From: Bacteroidota bacterium | GTDB taxonomy: Bacteria; Bacteroidota; Ignavibacteria; Ignavibacteriales; Melioribacteraceae | Assembly: GCA_021814855.1 (NCBI GenBank) | Contig: JAKAHQ010000020.1 | Location: forward strand, 1 to 5,453 | Reading direction: 5' to 3' | Length of the DNA stretch: 5,453 nt | In this document: positions 1 to 5,453 of the stretch, one piece after another | Numbering within the stretch: position 1 is the stretch's first letter | Layout of the letters: each line of letters starts with the position of its first letter | Program-made: the position numbers and the translations under genes | Notes under the pieces: generated by a model | The model's input: the letters and a program-made list of their open reading frames with translations, nothing else | Databases searched by the model: none | Told to the model about the DNA's origin: nothing

Positions 1-1717
1 CGCTCATTCCGTCGTCACTTTGATTGCCGAAAATATCATAACCGTAGTTGTTAACAGCATTCTTTATTAGGTATGATCTTTTATAAGCATCCAAGTCAGC
101 TTGAGAAGCATTAGGATTGGCTTTCTGCCAATTATATATGTTTAATGCAATATTTTGAGTATTAACACCGCTCCAGTTTCTCAAAGTGTACTGAGTATAC
201 TCGCCGCCTACTTTGAATGAATGTGCTTTTCCTACCAGGAAGTTTAAAGCACCGCTGAAGTTAATGTTATGTCTATTAAATTGGGAAAATGAAGTACCTA
301 TCGAACCATTTCTAGCAAATGTGAATCCCATTATGTTTGCAGCAGACGGAACAACATAACGTGTTGATGCGCGGTCTGTAACACTTGACAAATCGAATGG
401 ACCTCTTGGAATTGTCCAGCCGGTAGCAGCGCTTGCAACGCTATCGCCGTATGCCCAGAAATTATCGCCTAAACCAGGCATATAGTTTTTATTTGTTTGT
501 AAGTAATAACCGCCGGTTAATTCATAGTACATAGTTGGACTTAAAACATGAGTAATCTTTAGCGTAAACGCGCCGTTGGTTTGATCGTTACGACCATGAC
601 GGGTTTGCATGATGTTGGTAATACCGCCGTTTAAATCTTGATTGAATGCCGTATATGTTCCGGATAATCTTATCAAAATCGGTTTGAAATCAAAATTCAT
701 AGTAGCAGTATAATTGTATGATTGACTCTGAACGCCCTGTAGCGGACCCGCGGGGTAAACCAGATTTACGGTATCTCTTGAGTTTGGATCGCCGACTAAA
801 CCAAGATTAGCACCCGGCCATGGATAAGGATTATTATCTAAATTATAGATGTAATCAAAGTTTGCGAAGAACTTAACCTTATCGCTTAAAAGAGGACCGC
901 TTAATACAGCGCTGGTTTCATTATAACCCCATGTATAAGCGCCGAGACGTTTTTTGCCGTCGAAAGCATCTTTACCGCTTCTGAATGAGAAGTTATCTGT
1001 AATTACTTCTAAGCTTGCTTTTAGTTCCGGTCCACCGCTTCTTAATTGAGTACGAATAATACCGGCATTAGCTCCGCCGTATTCCGCCGTATAACCACCG
1101 GCTTGAACTTGAATTTCTTCAACTGCATCTTGAGATAAACTTACTGCACGACCACCCGCAATTGGGTTGGTTACGTTAACACCTTCCAAATAATATCCAA
1201 CTTCATCCTGGCGACCGCCGCGGATGTATACGTTACCGCTTTGTACAACAACACCGGCAGTTAAACCGATAATGTTTGTAACGCCGCGAACAGGCAAAGA
1301 TTGAATATCATCGCTCGATGTAATTCTTACTGCATTAGTATTATCTTTTTGAATAATAGGTTTTTGAGCTACAATTTCTACAGTGCCGACTTGAATATCT
1401 TCACTTGGTAATTGTATAGATACATAAGCCGTTAGGTCGGCATTAACTCTTACATTAGATAATGTAATCGACTTATAACCTACATAGGAAGCTTTTAAAG
1501 TATAAGTTCCGGCTTCCAGGTTTTGTATGAGAAATTCACCGTTTGCATCCGTATTAGCACCAAATGTAGAACCAACAACTGTTACATTGGCACCAATCAA
1601 TGCCTCTCCCGTTTGCAAATCGACTACTTTTCCCTTAATTCTACCTCTTGTGCCTGCATTAAGAAAGACAGGACAGAGGGCTAGAATTAACAAAAAGTAA
1701 AAAATCTTTCGATGCAT
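1..1717 (-). CDS. TonB-dependent/Oar-like outer-membrane receptor, N-terminal part (3' end off window)
   Basis: Partial gene: 572 codons are visible and the frame is open to the left edge with no stop or frameshift. The ATG at 1717-1715 has an AAGGAG site (1729-1724) 6 nt upstream. Residues 1-21 form a signal peptide (Lys/Arg, hydrophobic core, cleavage near LNA|G). Residues about 25-103 are a carboxypeptidase-regulatory-like beta-sandwich with the typical GKVVD, TGEALIGANV, TDANGEF and SYVGYKS segments. Residues about 112-230 match a TonB plug: LPVRGV, VYIRGGRQDEVGYYLEGV, AVEEIQVQAGGY, AEYGGANAG. The rest alternates aromatic and polar residues with Asn/Gly-rich loops, as in a beta-barrel. 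Such receptors sit in the outer membrane and import ligands, or serve in adhesion, using TonB energy. The ligand cannot be told from the sequence. Family members usually have 800-1100 residues, so a large part of the barrel is missing. No SusD-like partner is visible. The family is secure; 'Oar-like' is an inference from the plug style. Confidence 0.9.
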   Translation of the reverse strand, partial: MHRKIFYFLLILALCPVFLNAGTRGRIKGKVVDLQTGEALIGANVTVVGSTFGANTDANGEFLIQNLEAGTYTLKASYVGYKSITLSNVRVNADLTAYVSIQLPSEDIQVGTVEIVAQKPIIQKDNTNAVRITSSDDIQSLPVRGVTNIIGLTAGVVVQSGNVYIRGGRQDEVGYYLEGVNVTNPIAGGRAVSLSQDAVEEIQVQAGGYTAEYGGANAGIIRTQLRSGGPELKASLEVITDNFSFRSGKDAFDGKKRLGAYTWGYNETSAVLSGPLLSDKVKFFANFDYIYNLDNNPYPWPGANLGLVGDPNSRDTVNLVYPAGPLQGVQSQSYNYTATMNFDFKPILIRLSGTYTAFNQDLNGGITNIMQTRHGRNDQTNGAFTLKITHVLSPTMYYELTGGYYLQTNKNYMPGLGDNFWAYGDSVASAATGWTIPRGPFDLSSVTDRASTRYVVPSAANIMGFTFARNGSIGTSFSQFNRHNINFSGALNFLVGKAHSFKVGGEYTQYTLRNWSGVNTQNIALNIYNWQKANPNASQADLDAYKRSYLIKNAVNNYGYDIFGNQSDDGMS

Positions 1718-1723
1718 ATTTTA

Positions 1724-1729
1724 CTCCTT
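1724..1729 (-). promoter_or_regulatory. Ribosome-binding site of the receptor gene
   Basis: AAGGAG reads on the minus strand 6 nt before the ATG at 1717. It fixes the receptor start directly in front of a well-formed signal peptide. Confidence 0.8.
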
Positions 1730-1846
1730 ATTTGTTGATTAAATTAAGAAAGGGTTTTCGAAATGATAATACTCTAAAACAATTTTCAATAACAGCCTCC
1801 TATTTTAGAAGTGTTCTTTATTAAATTATTTAAAACTTCCGCAAAT

Positions 1847-1886
1847 GATGGTTCCAAATAAATACCCTCTACTTAACGGAACCATC
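1847..1886 (-). promoter_or_regulatory. Leader hairpin: 9-bp perfect stem with 22-nt loop
   Basis: GATGGTTCC (1886-1878) and GGAACCATC (1855-1847) on the minus strand are exact reverse complements, separated by 22 nt, with one more possible G-U pair inside. The stem is GC-richer than its surroundings. No T-run follows, so it does not look like a terminator. It lies 130-170 nt before the receptor start and could be a leader RNA structure or, as DNA, a protein-binding inverted repeat with a wide spacer. The inverted repeat is plain in the sequence; its function is unknown. Confidence 0.5.
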
Positions 1887-1912
1887 CACCTCGTACTACA
1901 GTCTAAAGAATC

Positions 1913-1953
1913 AAAAAAACAAGCGTAATATTTACAATAAAAACAATATTACG
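1913..1953 (-). terminator. Terminator-like hairpin with T-run inside the receptor leader
   Basis: On the minus strand CGTAATATT (1953-1945) pairs perfectly with AATATTACG (1932-1924) across a 12-nt loop. CTTG follows, then seven T residues (1919-1913). Stem plus T-tract is the layout of an intrinsic terminator, but the stem is AT-rich and therefore weak. It lies about 70 nt after the predicted transcription start, so it could be an attenuator for the receptor gene or the end of a short RNA of about 109 nt. In the plus direction no T-run follows, so it is oriented for minus-strand transcription. Confidence 0.45.
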
Positions 1954-2027
1954 TTATCCAAAAGTGATGCTTACTGAAAGTTTTGCTTTTTGCCCAAAAA
2001 CGCAGTGAGGCCTTTTATTTTTAATCG

Positions 2028-2056
2028 AATTTAACACTGTGTAATAACTTTGTCAA
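2028..2056 (-). promoter_or_regulatory. Candidate sigma70-type promoter upstream of the receptor gene
   Basis: On the minus strand a perfect -35 hexamer TTGACA (2056-2051) is followed after exactly 17 nt by TAAATT (2033-2028), a 4-of-6 match to TATAAT. Transcription would begin near 2021. It lies after the operon-end palindrome and points at the receptor gene, about 310 nt before its ATG. Bacteroidota proper often use a different -33/-7 promoter type, so its value depends on the true host lineage. Confidence 0.45.
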
Positions 2057-2151
2057 GGTTTTCTTATCGCATTTAATTTTGCAAAATAATTCAAGTTTGA
2101 TGATAAAAACTTGTTTTATATTCCAAAAAAATTATTAACTTCTTCTAAAAT

Positions 2152-2176
2152 CAGGATCAATTAATAATTGATCCTG
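2152..2176 (-). terminator. Near-perfect 25-nt palindrome, likely operon terminator
   Basis: Two 12-nt arms (CAGGATCAATTA and its exact reverse complement) flank one central base, giving an RNA stem of about 11 bp with a 3-nt loop. It begins 3 nt after the stop codon of the propeller gene. On the minus strand only four T residues follow (GATTTTAG), so the U-tract is poor. Its position and the strength of the stem favour a terminator or 3'-end stabiliser of the upstream operon. A protein-binding palindrome is the alternative. Confidence 0.55.
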
Positions 2177-2179
2177 CAA

Positions 2180-3166
2180 TCAAAATTTAACGCCGTCTTC
2201 ATTATAAATTGAAATGCCGCCTTTATATGTTGAAAACCATTTATTGTTTTTGTTATCTACATAAATAGAAAAAATCATATTGTCTTTTAATTCGGAATTG
2301 GATTTATTAAATAAGATCCAACGATCGTTCTCTCTATGTACAACACCGAGAATAAACGAGCCCGCCCAAATTGTATTTTTCTTATCTGCTGTTACAGAAT
2401 AAAATCCGCGGAACGGCAAATCTGAATTTTTATCGTTAAAGAAATTAAAATTTTTCCCGTCGTAAATAACAATGCTTCCAAATTTATAGCACAATAAAAC
2501 TTCGTCATTCAGATAAGGAGAAATCCAATAGACCGCATCTTCATCCGTATTAATATTCATTTCTTTTTCAGTTTTCCAAACTCCGTTTTTGATAAAGATC
2601 ATATGATCGGCAGTGGCAATAATTTTATCGTCATTCTTATAAATAAATATTGCCGTCACCTTGTTGTTCGGAAGAATTGAATTTGTTTTATTGTACACAG
2701 TCCATTTTTTATGATCAAAAACTGCAAGTCCCTCAGTATAGGTGCCAATCCAAACATTGGATTTATTATCGATTGCTATGCTGTAAATCCAGTTGTTGGG
2801 AAGTTCTGAATTTGCGGTGTTATAAATTTTCCATTTGTTTCTGCAGTTAAATTCCGCAACGCCTCCTCCAAAAGTGCCAATCCATAAATTACCTTTTTGG
2901 TCAAAGCGCATGCAGTAGATGCTGTTGTGAGGCAACTTGGAATTCTTGGTATTAAACACCGTCCATTTCTTACCGTCGTATTTCACAAGCCCGTCGTCCC
3001 AGGTAGCTATCCAATAATTTCCGTGCTTGTCTTGAAGCACTGTTCTAATTTCATTAGAAGGGAGACCGCTGTTTTCTTTGTTGAAAAATTTCCATTTAAC
3101 CGGCTGCGCAGCTAAAACGAATGTCCAGCCGGAAATAAACATAAAGAGGAAAAGAAAACGACGCAT
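2180..3166 (-). CDS. Exported seven-bladed beta-propeller protein (Reg_prop type)
   Basis: 328 residues from the ATG at 3166. Residues 1-20 are a signal peptide (MRR, then LFLFMFISGW, cleavage near VLA|A or LAA|Q). The whole mature protein is seven tandem repeats. Each begins with an aromatic residue (W25, W68, W112, W155, W197, F240, W283; spacing 42-44), then NSxLPxN, and ends with DxxGNxWIGT-like and GGvxxyd motifs. This matches the two-component-regulator propeller repeat (Reg_prop), and seven copies make one closed propeller. Blades 4 and 5 are degenerate, having lost the W-I-G-T strand. Reg_prop repeats normally form the periplasmic sensor of hybrid histidine kinases; here no membrane anchor, Y_Y_Y domain or kinase follows. 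It probably acts as a periplasmic or secreted binding protein with unknown ligand. Start choice: the frame also opens at TTG 3196 (overlapping trxA by 8 nt) and GTG 3178 (GGAG 4 nt upstream). I prefer the ATG because the signal peptide begins there. Confidence 0.82.
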   Translation of the reverse strand: MRRFLFLFMFISGWTFVLAAQPVKWKFFNKENSGLPSNEIRTVLQDKHGNYWIATWDDGLVKYDGKKWTVFNTKNSKLPHNSIYCMRFDQKGNLWIGTFGGGVAEFNCRNKWKIYNTANSELPNNWIYSIAIDNKSNVWIGTYTEGLAVFDHKKWTVYNKTNSILPNNKVTAIFIYKNDDKIIATADHMIFIKNGVWKTEKEMNINTDEDAVYWISPYLNDEVLLCYKFGSIVIYDGKNFNFFNDKNSDLPFRGFYSVTADKKNTIWAGSFILGVVHRENDRWILFNKSNSELKDNMIFSIYVDNKNNKWFSTYKGGISIYNEDGVKF

Positions 3167-3182
3167 GTATGAATTCACAATA

Positions 3183-3186
3183 CTCC
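3183..3186 (-). promoter_or_regulatory. Possible ribosome-binding site deciding the propeller start
   Basis: GGAG on the minus strand lies inside the gap after the thioredoxin stop. It is 4 nt before an in-frame GTG (3178) and 16 nt before the in-frame ATG (3166). The spacing favours GTG, which would add four residues (M-N-S-Y) before the signal peptide; codon preference favours ATG. Either choice yields the same mature protein. Confidence 0.35.
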
Positions 3187-3188
3187 GG

Positions 3189-3509
3189 TTAAACAAGTTT
3201 GTTTAATTTTTCCACAAACATTGATTTTGGAACCGCACCTATAATGGTTTCTTTAACCTGTCCGCCTTTCAAAAATAAAACGGTTGGAATACTTCTTACC
3301 CCGTATTTTATTGCCGTCTGCTGATTATCGTCAACATCTAGTTTGCCTACTTTTATTTTACCCTCGTACTCGCCGGATAATTCTTCTATGATTGGCGCGA
3401 TCATTCTGCATGGCCCGCACCACGCAGCCCAAAAATCCACAACGACAGGAAGATCGGACTTAATAACTTCCGCATCAAAATTTGCGTCTGTAAATGTTAC
3501 TGGTTTCAT
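3189..3509 (-). CDS. trxA: Thioredoxin
   Basis: 106 residues, the usual length of a single-domain cytoplasmic thioredoxin, with no signal peptide. It has the active-site motif W30-C31-G32-P33-C34, the buried aspartate D25 in VVVDFWA, and the cis-proline loop SIPT (P75). The C-terminal strand and helix run from GGQVKETIIG to the end. It reduces protein disulfides, using electrons from thioredoxin reductase, which is not in this window. The ATG at 3509 has a strong GGAAGGAG site (3527-3520) 10 nt upstream. It follows the acyl-CoA dehydrogenase stop after 29 nt and ends next to the propeller gene, so it is probably co-transcribed with both. Identification as classical thioredoxin is very safe; whether it is the main TrxA or one of several paralogues cannot be told here. 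Confidence 0.96.
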   Translation of the reverse strand: MKPVTFTDANFDAEVIKSDLPVVVDFWAAWCGPCRMIAPIIEELSGEYEGKIKVGKLDVDDNQQTAIKYGVRSIPTVLFLKGGQVKETIIGAVPKSMFVEKLNKLV

Positions 3510-3538
3510 TTTCTATAAACTCCTTCCGTTTTGTAATT

Positions 3539-4681
3539 TTAAACCGCACCATTTTTCTTTAAAACTTCGCGTGCTATAATTCCTTTTTGAATTTCGTTGG
3601 TGCCTTCAAAAATTCTATTAATCCTGGAATCGCGGTAAAATCTTTCGATAGGCAATTCTCGGGAGTAGCCCATTCCTCCGTGAATTTGAACCGCGTAATC
3701 CGCAATCTTATCCAGCGATTCCGAACAGAACAATTTTACAATTGCCGATTGACGCGATATATCTTTTTTCAAATCATAATCTGTTGCTGTTCTATAAACC
3801 ATAGATTCCATCGCATACACAAGCGACGACATTTCCGCCAGCATAAATTGTATTGCCTGAAAACTTGAAATAGTTTGATCAAATTGTTTTCTCTGTTTAG
3901 CGTAACGAGCTGACAACTCTAAAAGTTCTTTTGAAGCGCCAAGGCAAGCTGCGCCTAATCCCAATCTGCCGGCGTCTAAAGTTTTCATTGCAACTATAAA
4001 TCCGCGCCCGTCGGTTCCAACAAGATTTTCTTTTGGAACACGAACATTATCAAATGTAATTGCGTTGGTAGTACTTCCTTTAATTCCCATTTTCTTTTCA
4101 GCGGGACCGGCATGATAACCGGGAGTAGTTGTTTCAACTATAAAAGCGCTAATGCCCTTTGCTGTGCGTGCGAACACAGAAACAGTATCGGCAATTCCTC
4201 CGTTTGTAATCCATAATTTCTCACCGTTGATAACCCATTCATTTCCTTCAAGCTGGGCGCGGGTTTTTACATTGAATGAATCCGAACCCGCCTGAGCTTC
4301 GGTTAAACAGAACGCGCCAATTTTTTGTCCCTGTGCCAGAGGAACAAGAAATTTTTGTTTTTGTTCTTCGTTACCGCCAATATAGATTACGTTTGCGCCG
4401 ATTGACTGATGGGCGCCGATGAATGTTGCCGTCGACATGCAGCCGCGCGCAATTTCTTCCTGCATTAAACAGTAACCGACTTCGCCGAATCCTCCGCCTC
4501 CGTATTGTTCCGGAAAAGAAACTCCTAAGAAACCGAGTTCCGCCATTTTGTTTATTAATTCTCTTGGAATTTTTTCGTCGCTATCTATTTTTGATGCGAT
4601 TGGTTTAATTTCATTATTAACAAAGTCACGGGTCATTTCCCGCAGCATATTTTGTTCTTCTGTGAAAGTGAATTCGGTCAT
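3539..4681 (-). CDS. Acyl-CoA dehydrogenase
   Basis: 380 residues, the standard length of a soluble FAD-dependent acyl-CoA dehydrogenase. The N-terminal helical domain runs to about residue 120. The middle beta-domain carries the FAD/substrate signature near 125-134 (LTEAQAGSD) and WITNGG (157-162). The C-terminal helical domain has RKQFDQ (264-269), the second family signature QIHGGMGYS (332-340) with R347 and D351, and the catalytic base E359 in FEGTNEIQ. It oxidises an acyl-CoA to the trans-2-enoyl-CoA and hands electrons to electron-transfer flavoprotein. Overall it resembles the short-chain/butyryl-CoA group with Glu in the EGT position, but chain length cannot be settled by reading. The ATG at 4681 has GGAA 6 nt upstream and follows the reductase stop after 13 nt, indicating an operon. 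Cytoplasmic; no signal peptide. Roles in fatty-acid or branched-chain amino-acid breakdown are both possible. Confidence 0.96.
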   Translation of the reverse strand: MTEFTFTEEQNMLREMTRDFVNNEIKPIASKIDSDEKIPRELINKMAELGFLGVSFPEQYGGGGFGEVGYCLMQEEIARGCMSTATFIGAHQSIGANVIYIGGNEEQKQKFLVPLAQGQKIGAFCLTEAQAGSDSFNVKTRAQLEGNEWVINGEKLWITNGGIADTVSVFARTAKGISAFIVETTTPGYHAGPAEKKMGIKGSTTNAITFDNVRVPKENLVGTDGRGFIVAMKTLDAGRLGLGAACLGASKELLELSARYAKQRKQFDQTISSFQAIQFMLAEMSSLVYAMESMVYRTATDYDLKKDISRQSAIVKLFCSESLDKIADYAVQIHGGMGYSRELPIERFYRDSRINRIFEGTNEIQKGIIAREVLKKNGAV

Positions 4682-4694
4682 TATCTATTCCGTT

Positions 4695-5453
4695 TTATTT
4701 GATGGGTTGATTGGTCCTTTCTCCGATATAGTTTACAATATATTCACCGCCGTCTACGCCGATTACATTACCGGAAATCCAATCGGCTCTCTCATCGCAT
4801 AAAAGCGAAATTGCTTTAGCGACTTCATCTGGAGTTGTAAGCTTGCCGAAGGGATTTTTTTGTTCGGCGGCTTTCAACATTTTATCGAACATCGGAATTT
4901 TGTTTCCGGCGGGAGTATTTGTAACGCCGGCCATAATGGAATTGCATGCAATTTTCATCGAACCTAATTCAACGGCGAGCTGACGGATGTGCGCTTCCAG
5001 CGCGGCTTTTGCAGCGGACACAGCACCGTAATTTGGAATAACGGTATGCGATCCCGCACTTGTAAGAGCAAAAATTCTTCCGCCGGTTGCCAATAGGTCG
5101 CGCTCAATTAATCCTTGAACCCAAAAAACAAGAGAGTGCGCCATTACATCAAGCGTCATTGTCATCTGCGCACGCGACATTCGATCGTTCGGATTTTTCG
5201 AGATGTACGGCTTCAAAGCTCCGAATGCAAGCGAATGCATTAGAACATGAATGTGAGGATGTTCCTTTACTGTGAAGCGCTCTTTAATTTCATCGAGCGT
5301 ATCGTCTATCTTAATTTGATCGGCAGCGTTTATATTAAAGAAAACTGCCTTCTGCCCGTTCTTTTCAATCTTCTTTATAATCTGTTGAACATTAGGCATT
5401 GTTGCCTGTCTATCCAAATGAATTCCGAAAATGCTGTATCCAATTTTTGAAAG
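4695..5453 (-). CDS. FabI/FabL-like enoyl-ACP reductase (SDR superfamily), 5' end off window
   Basis: 252 C-terminal codons are visible. The frame stays open to the right edge (first residues LSKIGYSIFGIHLDRQ), so the in-frame TTG at 5417 is not the start; about 25-30 residues including the cofactor-binding TGxxxGxG motif should lie outside. Numbered from the edge, LMHSLAFGA (71-79) replaces the NNAG of ordinary SDRs, as in FabI. The active site is Y142-x6-K149 in NYGAVSAAK, the spacing of FabI and FabL, while the classical Tyr four residues before the Lys is Val. Residue S132 lies where E. coli FabI has its second Tyr; the segment TSAGS...IPNY is closer to FabL of Bacillus. VDGG (233-236) and a short tail close the fold. 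It likely reduces trans-2-enoyl-ACP with NAD(P)H in fatty-acid synthesis; a related SDR acting on other enoyl thioesters is possible. First visible gene of the operon. Confidence 0.83.
   Translation of the reverse strand, partial: LSKIGYSIFGIHLDRQATMPNVQQIIKKIEKNGQKAVFFNINAADQIKIDDTLDEIKERFTVKEHPHIHVLMHSLAFGALKPYISKNPNDRMSRAQMTMTLDVMAHSLVFWVQGLIERDLLATGGRIFALTSAGSHTVIPNYGAVSAAKAALEAHIRQLAVELGSMKIACNSIMAGVTNTPAGNKIPMFDKMLKAAEQKNPFGKLTTPDEVAKAISLLCDERADWISGNVIGVDGGEYIVNYIGERTNQPIK

Larger units (their letters stand above)
1718..2179 (-). other. Gene-free region between the propeller gene and the receptor gene
   Basis: These 462 AT-rich bases contain no convincing protein gene on either strand. 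They hold the palindrome that ends the upstream operon, one sigma70-like promoter candidate, two long-stem hairpins and the receptor's ribosome-binding site, all oriented for minus-strand transcription. A third weak stem, at 1985-2003 (TTTTT against AAAAA around GGGC), lies just after the promoter candidate. If the promoter is real, the receptor mRNA starts with a leader of about 300 nt. I checked for cobalamin, TPP, preQ1, glycine, fluoride and cyclic-di-GMP riboswitch core motifs by eye and recognised none. Confidence 0.7.

Noticed and set aside
1741..1800. TTGAAA and TATTAT in the receptor-proximal leader as a second promoter
   Set aside because: The spacing between the two elements is only about 12 nt, too short for a sigma70 promoter, and the region is AT-rich enough to give such matches by chance.
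1995..2025. CCTCACTGCG in the leader as a cobalamin-riboswitch (B12-box) remnant
   Set aside because: It only loosely resembles the B12-box core, and the other conserved parts of that riboswitch are not visible.
2650..3115. Plus-strand open frames of 66 and 72 codons opposite the propeller gene
   Set aside because: They lie antisense to a gene with clear repeat structure, have no recognisable domains, and their composition is that of a shadow frame.
2230..3120. Regular repeats in the DNA of the propeller gene as a CRISPR-like or satellite array
   Set aside because: The period of about 129 nt is in frame and reflects diverged protein blades; the DNA copies are not identical and there are no spacers.
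5415..5417. TTG at 5417 as the start of the enoyl reductase
   Set aside because: The frame continues upstream to the window edge with family-typical residues (GYSIFGIHLDR), so the gene begins outside the window.
3343..5450. Several plus-strand open frames opposite trxA, the acyl-CoA dehydrogenase and the reductase
   Set aside because: All are antisense to well-identified enzymes and show no motif, ribosome-binding site or signal peptide.

Overview
All recognisable genes lie on the minus strand, so the window is best read from right to left. It is AT-rich. It combines an exported carboxypeptidase-regulatory/TonB-plug outer-membrane receptor, an exported Reg_prop-type beta-propeller and good AAGGAG-type Shine-Dalgarno sites. 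This points to a Gram-negative bacterium of the Bacteroidota/Chlorobi/Ignavibacteria (FCB) group, most likely an Ignavibacteria-like lineage. That placement is inferred from protein style only; there is no rRNA or other marker here.

Right block (5453 to 2180): four closely spaced genes that look like one operon. First is a FabI/FabL-like enoyl-ACP reductase of the SDR superfamily, whose 5' end and cofactor-binding glycine motif lie outside the window. After 13 nt comes an acyl-CoA dehydrogenase with its catalytic glutamate, and after 29 nt a classical WCGPC thioredoxin. Last is an exported protein that consists of nothing but seven beta-propeller blades; its start codon is ambiguous and may overlap the thioredoxin stop. 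A near-perfect 25-nt palindrome 3 nt after the last stop closes the block and is the likely terminator. The first three are cytoplasmic acyl-chain and thiol redox enzymes. The propeller is periplasmic or surface-exposed and does not obviously belong with them.

Middle (2179 to 1718): 462 bases without a convincing gene. On the minus strand, in order, it holds the operon-end palindrome, a sigma70-like promoter candidate (TTGACA, 17-nt spacer, TAAATT), a 9-bp hairpin followed by seven T residues, and a second 9-bp hairpin with a 22-nt loop. A good ribosome-binding site then precedes the receptor gene. This is either a long structured leader with a possible attenuator, or a separate short RNA gene followed by a second, unrecognised promoter.

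Left block (1717 to 1): the N-terminal 572 residues of an Oar-like/TonB-dependent outer-membrane receptor. It has a signal peptide, a carboxypeptidase-regulatory-like domain, a plug domain and the first part of the beta-barrel; the 3' end is off the window. The reading frame was followed to the window edge and is uninterrupted.

No tRNA, rRNA, CRISPR array, insertion sequence or plus-strand gene was found. The least ordinary parts are the stand-alone seven-blade propeller at the end of a housekeeping-type operon, and the hairpin-rich leader of the receptor gene.
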